A stretch of DNA of 64,000 nt from assembly GCA_017889625.1 (NCBI GenBank), contig JAGGAD010000001.1:1-64000 (forward strand), in the 5' to 3' direction. Both the position numbers and the translations under genes were made by a program. The DNA is from Bacillota bacterium (GTDB taxonomy: Bacteria > Bacillota > Negativicutes > Sporomusales > CTSoil-080). Shown one piece after another: positions 45,071 to 53,625 of the stretch (within the stretch, counting starts at the first letter, position 1; each line of letters begins with the position of its first letter). A model generated the notes under the pieces. It made no database searches. It was not told the origin of the DNA and saw nothing but the letters and a program-made list of their open reading frames with translations.

Positions 45071-45091
45071 CACTATTAAAATTTAATAGTG
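45071..45091. promoter_or_regulatory. 21-bp palindrome upstream of MFS gene 2, candidate operator
   Basis: CACTATTAAA-A-TTTAATAGTG, the same inverted repeat as at 41635-41655, 32 bp before the start of MFS gene 2. The arms are unchanged although nearby bases differ. Confidence 0.6.
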
Positions 45092-45122
45092 TTGCATTAG
45101 AAAAATTGAGGGGAGAAACGAA

Positions 45123-46376
45123 ATGACTAAACAAACGATGGTGTACCCAGCTTTTCGATGGGTTGTTTTCATTACTCTTTGCATCGTTACGGCCTCCACT
45201 GCAGTAGCCTTAATTGCACCGGCACCGTTAATGGGGCCAATCGCAAAAACTTTGGGGGTAAGCCTGGGGGAAGCGACTGCGGCAACGATGGGCACGTTTA
45301 ATCTATTTGTTGGTATTTCGGCACTTCTTGGTGGTTGGTTTCTTGACCGGTTTGGGGCATTACGGGTCTGGATTATTTGTCTTATTTTGATCATCATAAG
45401 TGAAGTTTCGATGTCGTCGTGGGGAAATAGCATTGGCGGGTTAAACCTGCTGCGGATTATCGCTGGTATTGGAACTGGGCCGATTATGGCTTCTACTGCC
45501 AGGGTTGCGGCGCAATGGTTTCCTAAACACGAACGTGGAATTGTAACTGGTATCCAAGGTATGGCAATGGGCTTGGGAATTGCTATCGGTTTTATGTTAG
45601 CCCCGGCAGTCTTTCAGGCGAGCGGCGACTGGGCGGTAACGATGGCCTGGCTGAGCCTTATGCCGTTGGTGGCTGTAGTTATGGCAGCAATTAGCCTTGT
45701 TGGGCCTAAACCGCCAACCTTTATTTCTGATGAAGTCAGTGCAGACGGGGGCAGCCAAAATGACTTTATCCAAGCTTTGAAATTGCCGGCAACTTGGGCA
45801 GCGATAGCGTGTGTTACTTGGGCTGGCTGGATATTTCAAGGTATCAATGATCTTGTTCCTGCCTATCTTGCCATTGATGGTCCGGTAGGTCTAGGTAAAG
45901 GTCCAATGGTAGCGGGCCAATTTATGACGACATTTTCCGTGGCCTTTATGCTTGGTGCAGTATTGAGTGGCTTTATTGTAGAAAAAATATTTAAGGGTCA
46001 GACCAAACCAGTCGTATTTTGCGGATTTATTGGGACAGCAGTGTTTAGTCTTAGTTTAAAGCTTCCTTTTGTTGTGGCAAATGAAACAATCTTGCTGATT
46101 TGCTTGGTATTGACAGGTTTGTTTTCAGCTTTATTGACTCCACCATCTATTGCGTTTATTGCACGCAACTATCCAGAGCATCTTACCGGTAAACTGGGGG
46201 GGATTGCGCAAGGTATTGGCATCTTTGGCGGAACGGCAGGGGTTTTTGCTGGTGCATATGCCTTGCATTCTACTGGTTTTTACTACGCATCAATCTATAT
46301 TGTTGTAATTATTGCGATTATCGGCTGTATATTCTCGTTAGGTCAGAATCCTCCCCGTATTTTTAGTAAAAAATAG
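45123..46376 (+). CDS. MFS transporter, OFA type, copy 2
   Basis: 417 aa, about 12 helices, homologous to copy 1 (GWFLDRFGALRVW, GIQGMAMGLGIAIGFMLAP, GWIFQGINDLVPAYLAID). It is more diverged from copy 1 than the porins are from each other, which suggests a different substrate or selection on the transporters. GGGGAGAAACGAA precedes ATG. It is followed by a soluble chemoreceptor gene. Confidence 0.85.
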   Translation: MTKQTMVYPAFRWVVFITLCIVTASTAVALIAPAPLMGPIAKTLGVSLGEATAATMGTFNLFVGISALLGGWFLDRFGALRVWIICLILIIISEVSMSSWGNSIGGLNLLRIIAGIGTGPIMASTARVAAQWFPKHERGIVTGIQGMAMGLGIAIGFMLAPAVFQASGDWAVTMAWLSLMPLVAVVMAAISLVGPKPPTFISDEVSADGGSQNDFIQALKLPATWAAIACVTWAGWIFQGINDLVPAYLAIDGPVGLGKGPMVAGQFMTTFSVAFMLGAVLSGFIVEKIFKGQTKPVVFCGFIGTAVFSLSLKLPFVVANETILLICLVLTGLFSALLTPPSIAFIARNYPEHLTGKLGGIAQGIGIFGGTAGVFAGAYALHSTGFYYASIYIVVIIAIIGCIFSLGQNPPRIFSKK

Positions 46377-46518
46377 TGATTATTGTTTCAAGGATCAGTA
46401 AGTTTGTATCGGATGAGTGGTAAGCGTATTAATAGCTCGTATCAGCTTTATAAAAGGTGGTGCGGGCTATTATCGGCTTTATTGCGGTCAGGAGTCACAG
46501 AACAAGGGGGTAATGCTA

Positions 46519-47352
46519 ATGACAAAGTTAGAGGCGGTTGTTGCTTCCGCGGATATTATTCAAGCATCATCGCCGGTTGATTGCAGTGTTTTGGTAATTG
46601 ATCGTGATGGATATGTGTTAGCTCATCGTATGGCTGACTTTCATGTAAAAAATCCGCAAATACCAGCATTTAAAGTAGGTGATCAGCTTCCGGCAGACGC
46701 GTTAACCTTTAACTGTATTAAAGAAAGAAGAAAATTAATTATTGTCGTGCCGAAAGAGGTTTTTGGTTTTAAGTGGAAAACAACAAATACGCCAATCTTT
46801 GGTGATAATGGTGAAATAGTAGGAGTTATTTCGCTTGCGGTAAGTTTGGAAGTTTATGATACTTTGCACACTACGGCGCAAATGATTGCGGCAACAACTG
46901 AAGAAATTGCGGCAACTACGGGAGAATTAGAAACTACAGCAGCTAAATTGGCTGAAGATTTAGGAAAAGCTCAAATTGGTAGTGGCGGCGTACTAGAAAA
47001 AATAAATAAGACAGATGATATACTAAAGTTTGTTAGTGATGTTGCAGCAAACTCTAACTTACTTGGCTTGAATGCGGCGATTGAGGCGGCGCGCGCTGGG
47101 GAGCATGGGCGAGGATTTGCGGTGGTCGCGGAGGAGATTCGCAAAATGGCGGTTAACAGTGCCAGCTCGGTAAATGAAATAAAAAAAATCCTTCAAGATA
47201 TTCATAAAGAAACTACAGTTGTTGCAAAAATAATTCAAAATACATCAGATCTTAGCCAGAATCAGGCCCGAGCTACTGAGGAAATTAGTGGGGCGATGCG
47301 TGGATTAGCAGATACGGCTGGGGATGTTGAGCGGATAGCTGAAGAAATATAG
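46519..47352 (+). CDS. Soluble methyl-accepting chemotaxis-like sensor
   Basis: 277 aa from ATG 46519 (AAGGGGG, 8 nt spacing); the frame is open to 46417 without a better start. No membrane helix. An N-terminal sensory domain of about 125 residues (VLVIDRDGYVLAHRMADFH, TNTPIFGDNGEIVGVISLAV) looks PAS-like. It is followed by a short receptor signalling domain with the tip NSNLLGLNAAIEAARA. It probably reports a cytoplasmic ligand to CheA/CheW. Its place after two uptake modules suggests it senses the imported compound. Confidence 0.85.
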   Translation: MTKLEAVVASADIIQASSPVDCSVLVIDRDGYVLAHRMADFHVKNPQIPAFKVGDQLPADALTFNCIKERRKLIIVVPKEVFGFKWKTTNTPIFGDNGEIVGVISLAVSLEVYDTLHTTAQMIAATTEEIAATTGELETTAAKLAEDLGKAQIGSGGVLEKINKTDDILKFVSDVAANSNLLGLNAAIEAARAGEHGRGFAVVAEEIRKMAVNSASSVNEIKKILQDIHKETTVVAKIIQNTSDLSQNQARATEEISGAMRGLADTAGDVERIAEEI

Positions 47353-47510
47353 GCTATTCTAAATTTACTTAATAATAGTTGCATTATATGACGATTGATA
47401 GTGTTGTCAGATCAAAGACGAAATTATCTAAAAATAATAAAAATGTACTGCCAATAGATGAAAAACCGTGATAAAATAAAAATATCCTAAATAAGATAAG
47501 GAGTATAATC

Positions 47511-48431
47511 ATGGATCAAATAAAAGCACCAATATTTCATATAATTCACGGTTCGTTTGTTGATGGTTATGGTATACGAACTACAGTATTTTTAAAAGGC
47601 TGTCCACTAAAATGCGTTTGGTGTTGTAATCCTGAGGGCCAACAATTCCATCCTGAACTTAAAGTCACTTTTGGCAAGTGCAATGCTTGCGGAAATTGTG
47701 TGCCGGTATGTCCGACTAAGGCGATTACGCTGTCACAAGACGCTGGAAAGGTTAACCTAGATGTCGATCGGCAGTTGTGCACCAATTGTTTTAAGTGTAT
47801 TGATGTGTGTTATACTGGGGCAATGGATAAATTTGGCGAGCTTTACACGGTTGATGAACTCTTTGATGTACTTAAAAAAGATGAACAGTTTTACCGTTCG
47901 TCAGGCGGTGGTGTCACTATTGGCGGTGGCGAAGCGACCTGCTATCCGGAATTTGTCTTGGCTCTTATCAAAAAATGTAAAGAAAATTATATTCATACGG
48001 CAGTAGATACCTGTGGCTATGTGACTTCGCCGCTGGGAATTAAAGTGCTAGAGGAAGCCGATCTCTTGCTGTATGATATCAAAGGCATTGATCCGGTAGC
48101 GCACAAGGAGCACACTGGAGTATCAAATCAACCTATTCTGGAAAATATCAAACGACTTGATGCCATCGGTAAGCCGATGTTTATCAGAGTACCGGTTATT
48201 CCTGGTTATACTGACTCGGAAGAAACTCTCGAGGCGATTGCATCGCTGTTGGGTTCCCTAAAGTCAGTGGAACGAGTGGATATTATGGCGGTACATGAGT
48301 TTGGTAAAGTTAAATACGAACAACTTGGTATGGAATATAAACTAAATGTTCAGGCGATCCCACCGGAACGTCAGGAAAAAATAAAGGCGATGTTTGAAGC
48401 ACACGGCTTAAAGACTCAACTTGGAGGCTAG
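47511..48431 (+). CDS. Glycyl-radical enzyme activating protein (radical SAM)
   Basis: 306 aa. The radical-SAM motif CPLKCVWC lies at 31-38 after DGYGIRTTVFLKG, and an inserted ferredoxin domain carries two more clusters (CNACGNCVPVCP at about 57-68 and CTNCFKCIDVCY at about 88-99). This three-cluster form activates dehydratase/decarboxylase-type GREs, while PFL activase lacks the insert. SSGGGVTIGGGEA binds SAM. It stands alone. The only GRE-like gene here (9240) is 36 kb away and lacks the target glycine, so its partner is probably outside the window. Confidence 0.92.
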   Translation: MDQIKAPIFHIIHGSFVDGYGIRTTVFLKGCPLKCVWCCNPEGQQFHPELKVTFGKCNACGNCVPVCPTKAITLSQDAGKVNLDVDRQLCTNCFKCIDVCYTGAMDKFGELYTVDELFDVLKKDEQFYRSSGGGVTIGGGEATCYPEFVLALIKKCKENYIHTAVDTCGYVTSPLGIKVLEEADLLLYDIKGIDPVAHKEHTGVSNQPILENIKRLDAIGKPMFIRVPVIPGYTDSEETLEAIASLLGSLKSVERVDIMAVHEFGKVKYEQLGMEYKLNVQAIPPERQEKIKAMFEAHGLKTQLGG

Positions 48432-48452
48432 AGGTTACGCTAGAAGAACAGT

Positions 48453-48497
48453 AAAAACCCCGCTCAATCCTTTTTTGAAGGCTTGAGCGGGGTTTTT
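48453..48497 (+). terminator. Terminator after the activase gene
   Basis: AAAAACCCCGCTCA / TGAGCGGGGTTTTT, a 14-bp stem with loop and T-run. It probably also serves the convergent ribU gene. Confidence 0.9.
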
Positions 48498-48529
48498 GTA
48501 TGGGCCAACTTTATGATGTGCCGGCTCGG

Positions 48530-49117
48530 TTATTCTGCCCGTAAGAGCGGCAAAACTCTTTTATATATTAGTAAGGTAAATACGGAAATTACCAAGCCTT
48601 TAATGGCATTAAACGGTGCAATTGCTAGGGTGATAAATGTTTTTAAATCACTGATTCTAGGGTTAGCAGCTGAACCCAAGGATACGATTTGGTCTAGGGG
48701 AAAATGCAGGGCGTATTGGTATAGTGGCAGCAAAACAAAGTAGTTGAGCAACGAGGCCCAGAACATCATCGAAACAGTTCCCGCTAGTAGCGCTAGGATT
48801 GCGCCAAGGTAGTCAGCGCGTCTGGCATATACATATCCCAGTGGAATCAGAAAAGCTGTACCCACCAAAAAATTGGCACATTCGCCAATGCCTAAGGTTT
48901 GGGTATTGGCAATATGAAGGATATTTTTTATTAGTTCAACCAATACTCCGGCTAACGGTCCCATGGAAAATGTCGCAATAATTGCCGGTAACTCGCTGAT
49001 ATCCAGTTTCAAGAAAATTGGCATCATCGGTATAGGTAATTCTAAAAACATCAGCAGCGTCGCCATGGCGCCCAGTAATCCGATTTTAACTAAATATTTA
49101 ACATTATGGTTACGCAT
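48530..49117 (-). CDS. ribU: ECF-type riboflavin transporter, substrate-binding S component
   Basis: 195 aa, six predicted membrane helices. RibU-type sequence: LLGAMATLLMFLE, FLKLDISELPAIIATFSMGP, and VELIKNILH. It binds riboflavin and works with the shared EcfA/A'/T energising module, not encoded here. The FMN riboswitch upstream confirms the substrate. ATG after CAGGAGGAGTCTACT. Confidence 0.93.
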   Translation of the reverse strand: MRNHNVKYLVKIGLLGAMATLLMFLELPIPMMPIFLKLDISELPAIIATFSMGPLAGVLVELIKNILHIANTQTLGIGECANFLVGTAFLIPLGYVYARRADYLGAILALLAGTVSMMFWASLLNYFVLLPLYQYALHFPLDQIVSLGSAANPRISDLKTFITLAIAPFNAIKGLVISVFTLLIYKRVLPLLRAE

Positions 49118-49150
49118 AGTAGACTCCTCCTGAAAAATAGATAATAAAAA

Positions 49151-49169
49151 ATCCCGGAATCTCCGGGAT
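49151..49169 (-). terminator. FMN riboswitch expression-platform terminator
   Basis: In RNA sense ATCCCGGAGATTCCGGGAT followed by TTTTTT. FMN binding would favour this terminator and shut off ribU. Confidence 0.85.
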
Positions 49170-49187
49170 AGAAAAAAACTCTTTCTA

Positions 49188-49293
49188 TCTTCTTTTATCC
49201 AGACTGTACTGTCGGCCTTGGAATTACACCAAGTCTGCCTTATGGCTGGTGGGCTATTACCACCGGTTGGGAATCTAACCCTGCCCCGAAGAT
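49188..49293 (-). promoter_or_regulatory. FMN riboswitch (RFN element)
   Basis: In RNA sense the conserved RFN blocks are in order: ATCTTCGGGGCAGGGT, ATTCCCAACCGGTGGTAA, AGCCC, GGTGTAATTCCAAGGCCGACAG, and AGTCTGGATAAAAGAAGAT, which closes P1. It is upstream of ribU and before a terminator, a transcriptional off-switch. Confidence 0.95.
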
Positions 49294-49512
49294 GCTAAAC
49301 TACTATGTAATTTACTCTATCATAGCAAATTTTCACGAATTCTACAAGGTAATAATCATTCCTATTCATGATGCTGCCTGAAAATACGTACTGCATATAA
49401 GGAAAACAACCGGGAAAAACTCACTATATAGCAGTAGTCCTTGACGCTGTATTTGATAGGAACGTGGTGGCTTGTGAAACCGGACTATAATAAATGGGGT
49501 GGCGCGTAGCTT

Positions 49513-50988
49513 ATGGAAAGCGATAATATCGATAAAAAGATCGATAAAGACATTGATGTAAATATTAATCATCTGAAAGATTTGCTGGGAGTAGGAGAAA
49601 CCTTTGATATTATATTCAGGGAATATAATGTAGGACGGCGACGGGCAGCATCTTTCTCAATTAATGGTATGACCAATGATTTGCTGCTTTCTCGTATTTT
49701 TGAAGATATGATGGTATTTAATCAGAATGAATTATCGGTTAATGTATTAAAAAACATATTTTATTCCCATGCCACGCATTCCCAAGTAAAATTGCTAGAC
49801 AATATGCAAGATGCATTACTTAGCCTATTATCAGGCGAATTAATTTACTTTATTGACAAAGAAGAGCAGGTGCTGGTATTCGATGCCAGAAATTACCCGA
49901 TACGCTCACCGGAAGAATCAAATATTGAGAAAGTAACTCGTGGCTCAAGGGATTCTTTTGTAGAAACGCTGCCATTTAATACTACACTAATTCGGCGTAG
50001 GTTAAGAGACCCTAATCTAAGATTTGAAATTGTTAAGGTTGGCTCTAGGTCGCAAACTGACGTGGCTGTCGCTTATATTAAGGACATTGCTAATCCGGAT
50101 TTAATTGAAACCGTAAAAGTGCGGCTGAATAATATTACTATTGATGGTGTTCCCATGGCTGAAAAAGCCGTTGAAGAGTTCATTACCGGTGGCAATCGGT
50201 GGAATCCTTTGCCTAAGGTACGTTACACCGAGCGCCCGGACGTTGTAGCGGTACATTTATTAGAAGGTCATGTCTGCGTGATTGTTGATACTACCCCTAA
50301 CGTTATGATTTTACCAACAACTTTTTGGCATCATGTCCAGCACGTTGAAGAATATCATCAGAATGCGTTAGTTGGTACCTATTTACGAATAATTAGATTG
50401 TTTGGGGTAATGTTGGCCTTAATTTTACCGCCGTTGTGGCTGGGAATTGTTTTTCAGCATCAGTTATTGCCGGAGGCACTTGGTTTCTTGGGACCGCGTG
50501 ATCCAGGAATCATTCCGCTTGGCATACAATTTATTCTTGCCGAGGTGGGGGTTGAACTGGTTCGGATGGCGACGATCCATGTTCCATCAGCCCAGTCGAC
50601 TTCACTGGGGTTTATTGGTTCGTTTATGTTGGGCGAGTTTGCAACTAAGGTCGGTCTATTCGGCAATGAGGTAATTTTTTATACGGCCATTGCGGCCGTA
50701 GGAGCCTTTGCTACACCTAGTGTGGAGCTTTCTATGGCAATACGGCTTTTTCGGATAGCCCTGTTGGTGCTGGTGATGTTGTGGAAGGTGCCGGGGCTGA
50801 TCATTGGCCTTGTGGTGATCTTTATATTAACGGCAACAACTAAATCATTTGATTATCCGTATTTGTGGCCGTTAATTCCGTTTAACTACCCGGCACTGAA
50901 AGATGTTATATTACGGTTGCCAATGCCGGAAAAGGTGCTCCGGCCATCACTGGTCAAACCGCTTGACCGGGATCGTCGGAAAAGTTAA
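49513..50988 (+). CDS. Spore germination protein, GerA/SpoVAF family
   Basis: 491 aa. A large N-terminal soluble domain (about 1-285: IIFREYNVGRRRAASFSING) is followed by about five membrane helices (about 290-460) and a cytoplasmic tail (PLDRDRRKS). The motif HVQHVEEYHQNALVGTYLRI is characteristic of SpoVAF rather than GerAA. GerA-family proteins sit in the inner membrane of the spore and act in nutrient germination. There are no GerAB/GerAC or SpoVA partners beside it. It is strong evidence that the organism forms spores. ATG 49513 lies after a GGGGTGGCGCG stretch. Confidence 0.88.
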   Translation: MESDNIDKKIDKDIDVNINHLKDLLGVGETFDIIFREYNVGRRRAASFSINGMTNDLLLSRIFEDMMVFNQNELSVNVLKNIFYSHATHSQVKLLDNMQDALLSLLSGELIYFIDKEEQVLVFDARNYPIRSPEESNIEKVTRGSRDSFVETLPFNTTLIRRRLRDPNLRFEIVKVGSRSQTDVAVAYIKDIANPDLIETVKVRLNNITIDGVPMAEKAVEEFITGGNRWNPLPKVRYTERPDVVAVHLLEGHVCVIVDTTPNVMILPTTFWHHVQHVEEYHQNALVGTYLRIIRLFGVMLALILPPLWLGIVFQHQLLPEALGFLGPRDPGIIPLGIQFILAEVGVELVRMATIHVPSAQSTSLGFIGSFMLGEFATKVGLFGNEVIFYTAIAAVGAFATPSVELSMAIRLFRIALLVLVMLWKVPGLIIGLVVIFILTATTKSFDYPYLWPLIPFNYPALKDVILRLPMPEKVLRPSLVKPLDRDRRKS

Positions 50989-51003
50989 AGCTTTTAAATT
51001 AAT

Positions 51004-51050
51004 AAAGGCCGAAGCAGCCATATCAAGATTAGCTGTTTCGACCTTTGTTT
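51004..51050 (+). terminator. Terminator after the GerA-family gene
   Basis: AAAGGCCGAAGCAGC pairs with GCTGTTTCGACCTTT (one mismatch, one G-U), followed by GTTTTAT. Confidence 0.75.
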
Positions 51051-51055
51051 TATAT

Positions 51056-51093
51056 AAAAAAGACTGCCTACAGAATTTTTAATGTAAGCAGTC
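51056..51093 (-). terminator. Terminator after the amino-acid binding protein gene
   Basis: On the minus strand GACTGCTTACA pairs with TGTAGGCAGTC (one mismatch), followed by TTTTTT. Confidence 0.8.
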
Positions 51094-51123
51094 AGGAGCA
51101 AACTAGAATAAAAATTTAATACC

Positions 51124-51897
51124 TTATTGTGGTTTTTTACCAAACCATTTTTCGTAAATTTTGTCGTATTCACCGTTCTTTTTCAATTCAGTCAAAGCAG
51201 TATTAATCTTCTCCGCTAATTCAGGATTGTTTTTATTAATAGCTAACCCGTAATCTTCAGCGTTAATTACTTCACCGACTAATTTAAAGTCTTTATTGCC
51301 GCCTTGACTGAGATAATACTCATTAACCGGAAGATCGTTAATAACTGCGTCAGCGCCACCAGCTGAAAGCTCAAGGAACGCTTCAGAAGGACTGTTAAAT
51401 TCACGAACAGTAGCCGTAGGAATTTTTTTTGCGGTCTCAGCGCTGGTAGTACCGATTTGTACGGCCAGACGCTTGCCGGCAAGATCGTTAAAGCTGTTTA
51501 TCGTAGTATCCGTTTTCTTGGTGATGACAGATAAACCAGACTTGTAATAGGGTTGGGAAAAAGTAACTTTTTCAGATCGTTCAGGAGTAATAGTCATGCC
51601 GGAAGCTGCAACATCAATTTGCTTCGATTCAAGGGCCGGGATAAGACCATCAAAGCCCATACTGACAAACTCGATTTCACAGCCAAGCTGTTTGCCAATC
51701 GCTTTTACTAAATCCACATCAAACCCGACATAATCCTTAGTTTGGTCGTCTTGGAATTCAAAAGGCGGGAAGGTGGTTTCTGAGCCGACTTTAATAGTTT
51801 TAGCTGCCGACTGATTCGACTGTTGGCCACAGCCGCTCATGGCCAAAGTCACGACTAAAGAGATTAACATGATTAAAGTAATTAATTTTCTAGACAT
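51124..51897 (-). CDS. Amino-acid ABC transporter substrate-binding lipoprotein
   Basis: 257 aa. The signal peptide ends in lipobox LAMSGC near 18-23. The mature part is an SBP_bac_3 domain: TIKVGSETTFPPFEFQD, YVGFDVDLVKAIGKQLG, FDGLIPALESKQIDVAASGM, which is typical of basic or polar amino-acid (GlnH/ArtJ-like) binding proteins. No permease or ATPase gene lies next to it, so it must share a transporter encoded elsewhere. A long inverted repeat lies just upstream (51912-51949). Confidence 0.9.
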   Translation of the reverse strand: MSRKLITLIMLISLVVTLAMSGCGQQSNQSAAKTIKVGSETTFPPFEFQDDQTKDYVGFDVDLVKAIGKQLGCEIEFVSMGFDGLIPALESKQIDVAASGMTITPERSEKVTFSQPYYKSGLSVITKKTDTTINSFNDLAGKRLAVQIGTTSAETAKKIPTATVREFNSPSEAFLELSAGGADAVINDLPVNEYYLSQGGNKDFKLVGEVINAEDYGLAINKNNPELAEKINTALTELKKNGEYDKIYEKWFGKKPQ

Positions 51898-51911
51898 AAT
51901 CTAACCCCTCT

Positions 51912-51949
51912 CACATACGTATATTTATATTTATAAGTATACGTATGTG
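51912..51949. promoter_or_regulatory. 12-bp perfect inverted repeat upstream of the binding-protein gene
   Basis: CACATACGTATA (51912-51923) and TATACGTATGTG (51938-51949) with a 14-nt AT-only spacer, ending 15 bp before the start codon. Either an operator or a stem-loop in the leader that could mask translation. The gap 51950-52186 shows no gene. Confidence 0.55.
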
Positions 51950-52186
51950 TGTATATATAAACAAAAGGTAGGATAGCTGGATAAATTAAACTATCCTGCC
52001 ATTATCACCGAAAAATGGCCTATTATCTCCAATTGTCGCAATTATTAATATTTTTTTAAATATTTAGCGGGGAAAAAATACTATGTATAACCCCAAAAAC
52101 TTGGTACTTTGCGCCTATTCTATTTTGGGTAAATAATTGGTATAAGTAAAGTAGCGAAAAATACTGCGTTATGGAGGGGATAATGA

Positions 52187-53104
52187 TTGCGAATGATGAT
52201 ATTAATTATAGTTGTTTGTATCCTTTTTAATGCTACCGCTTATGCCAAGGAAAACCCGAAGATATTTAAGTATGGTATGAAAGGATCAGAAATCAAAACG
52301 GTTCAAAGCAATCTAATTAAATCAAATTTTTTGAAGGGGTCAGCGGATGGGGTCTTTGATAAAAAAACCTTGGAGGCTGTAAAACAGTTTCAACGGGTAG
52401 TTAATTTGCCGGCAGATGGAGTTGTTGGTCCGGTAACCATGAAAGCGTTAAAAAATTATAAGCCGGCTAAAAGACCCAAGCCAGAGCTAGCTAAGCCGGG
52501 AGTAGAAGTTCTTAGGCAAGGTTCTAGAGGAAATGATGTAAACGAAATTCAAAATTGTCTGATAAAATTTGGTTTTTTGGCGGGGCGGGCGGATGGTATT
52601 TATGGACAAGCTACAGTGAGTGCGGTTAGAAATTTTCAGCAAGAAGCCAAGCTGGTGGCAGATGGAATGGTAGGGGCAACAACTATTGAGGCTATTAAGC
52701 GTTATAAGCCGCCCAAAGGGGTAAAAAGAACCAATGTGCCTAATAAAAATAAACCGCAAATTAGCCACCTAGCATCACCAAAGATAAGTTATCCCCAAGG
52801 GGCGGTCGAACATCAGGCAAATTGGCGGCCAATAACGTTGGAATCTACGGCGTATACTCGTTATGATGAAGGGTGTACTGATTATACATATAATGGGACA
52901 TATTTGCGTCGGGGGCTGGCCGCAGTAGATCCGAATATCATCCCGTTAGGGACTCGCTTGTATATTCCTGACTATGGGTATGCAATTGCCGACGATATTG
53001 GCGGCGCAATTCAAGGTCATCGTATTGATTTGGCGATGGATACTTTAGAGGAAGCCTTTGACTATGGTCGGCGTCATGTAACCGCATATATTATTGAAAG
53101 TTAA
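52187..53104 (+). CDS. Cell-wall protein: two peptidoglycan-binding repeats plus 3D domain
   Basis: 305 aa. N-terminal signal peptide (about 1-20). Two PG_binding_1 repeats (about 28-85 and 105-160: GSEIKTVQSNLIKSNFLKG, NDVNEIQNCLIKFGFLAGRA). A linker leads to a C-terminal 3D domain (about 215-305) with its aspartates in RYDEGCTDYT, AADP-type AAVDPNIIPLG, ADDIGG and HRIDLAM. 3D domains are lytic-transglycosylase-like folds found in spore and resuscitation cell-wall enzymes. TTG start chosen with ATGGAGGGG 7 nt before; ATGs at 52193 and 52196 are alternatives. Confidence 0.9.
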   Translation: MRMMILIIVVCILFNATAYAKENPKIFKYGMKGSEIKTVQSNLIKSNFLKGSADGVFDKKTLEAVKQFQRVVNLPADGVVGPVTMKALKNYKPAKRPKPELAKPGVEVLRQGSRGNDVNEIQNCLIKFGFLAGRADGIYGQATVSAVRNFQQEAKLVADGMVGATTIEAIKRYKPPKGVKRTNVPNKNKPQISHLASPKISYPQGAVEHQANWRPITLESTAYTRYDEGCTDYTYNGTYLRRGLAAVDPNIIPLGTRLYIPDYGYAIADDIGGAIQGHRIDLAMDTLEEAFDYGRRHVTAYIIES

Positions 53105-53108
53105 TGGG

Positions 53109-53151
53109 GCAAAGGGCCATTGCTACTAATATGGTAGCAATGGCCCTTTGC
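53109..53151 (+). other. Strong hairpin after the 3D-domain gene
   Basis: GCAAAGGGCCATTGCTAC / GTAGCAATGGCCCTTTGC, an 18-bp perfect stem. It has no T-tract on either side, so termination is likely but not certain. Confidence 0.6.
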
Positions 53152-53224
53152 GGTGCAGTGGCTAGAAAAAATGGAGCTTGTTTTATCAGGGAATAAAAGA
53201 AAATAATGGTGAACTAAATAGTTG

Positions 53225-53455
53225 TTAGGCGGAGACTGGTCCAATGGCTATGATAGAGCTAAGGTTAATAGCTACGATTTCGCCAGCACTGTACGGCGAG
53301 GTTGCGCTGGTTAATTGGATTAGAATAAATGATGGGGCGGGGCCATCAGTACCTCTGGATTCTCTAATTATAGTGCCATAATATATGGTTCCGGTAAGAA
53401 CAACCACCGACACGCTTGCTCCTATAGGAAAAATAAGTTGGCGTGAATCTGTCAT
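53225..53455 (-). CDS. Small hypothetical protein
   Basis: 76 aa. AAAGGAGCGAAAAAA precedes the ATG, so it is probably a real gene. It is mostly beta-strand in character, with alternating hydrophobics (SVSVVVLTGTIYYGTIIRES, then GEIVAINLSSIIAIGPVSA), perhaps a small barrel like SH3/Sm folds. No cysteines, no signal peptide and no membrane helix. It is divergent from the papain-like peptidase gene. Function unknown. Confidence 0.55.
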   Translation of the reverse strand: MTDSRQLIFPIGASVSVVVLTGTIYYGTIIRESRGTDGPAPSFILIQLTSATSPYSAGEIVAINLSSIIAIGPVSA

Positions 53456-53625
53456 TTTTTTCGCTCCTTTTGCTAGAATGGATAGTAAGGTTTCTACCCT
53501 ATAGTATATTATGAATCGAGTAGGCTAGTGAGCACTGTAAAATAATTCCACAAACAAAAGGCGGTGCTAAAAATGATAAGGCGTCATAAAGTGAAACAAG
53601 GGCATAAATGGGAGGCGATTAAGAA

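Larger units (their letters stand above)
39945..46376 (+). repeat. Tandem duplication: leader - SLH porin - hairpin - operator - MFS gene
   Basis: Two units of about 3 kb (39945-42961 and 43375-46376) share gene order and similar intergenic sequence: the leader, the GCGGGACGAGCT hairpin after the porin, the AATTTTTAGTTAATGATG stretch, and the 21-bp palindrome before the MFS gene. The porins are nearly the same; the MFS proteins are clearly more diverged. Confidence 0.85.
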
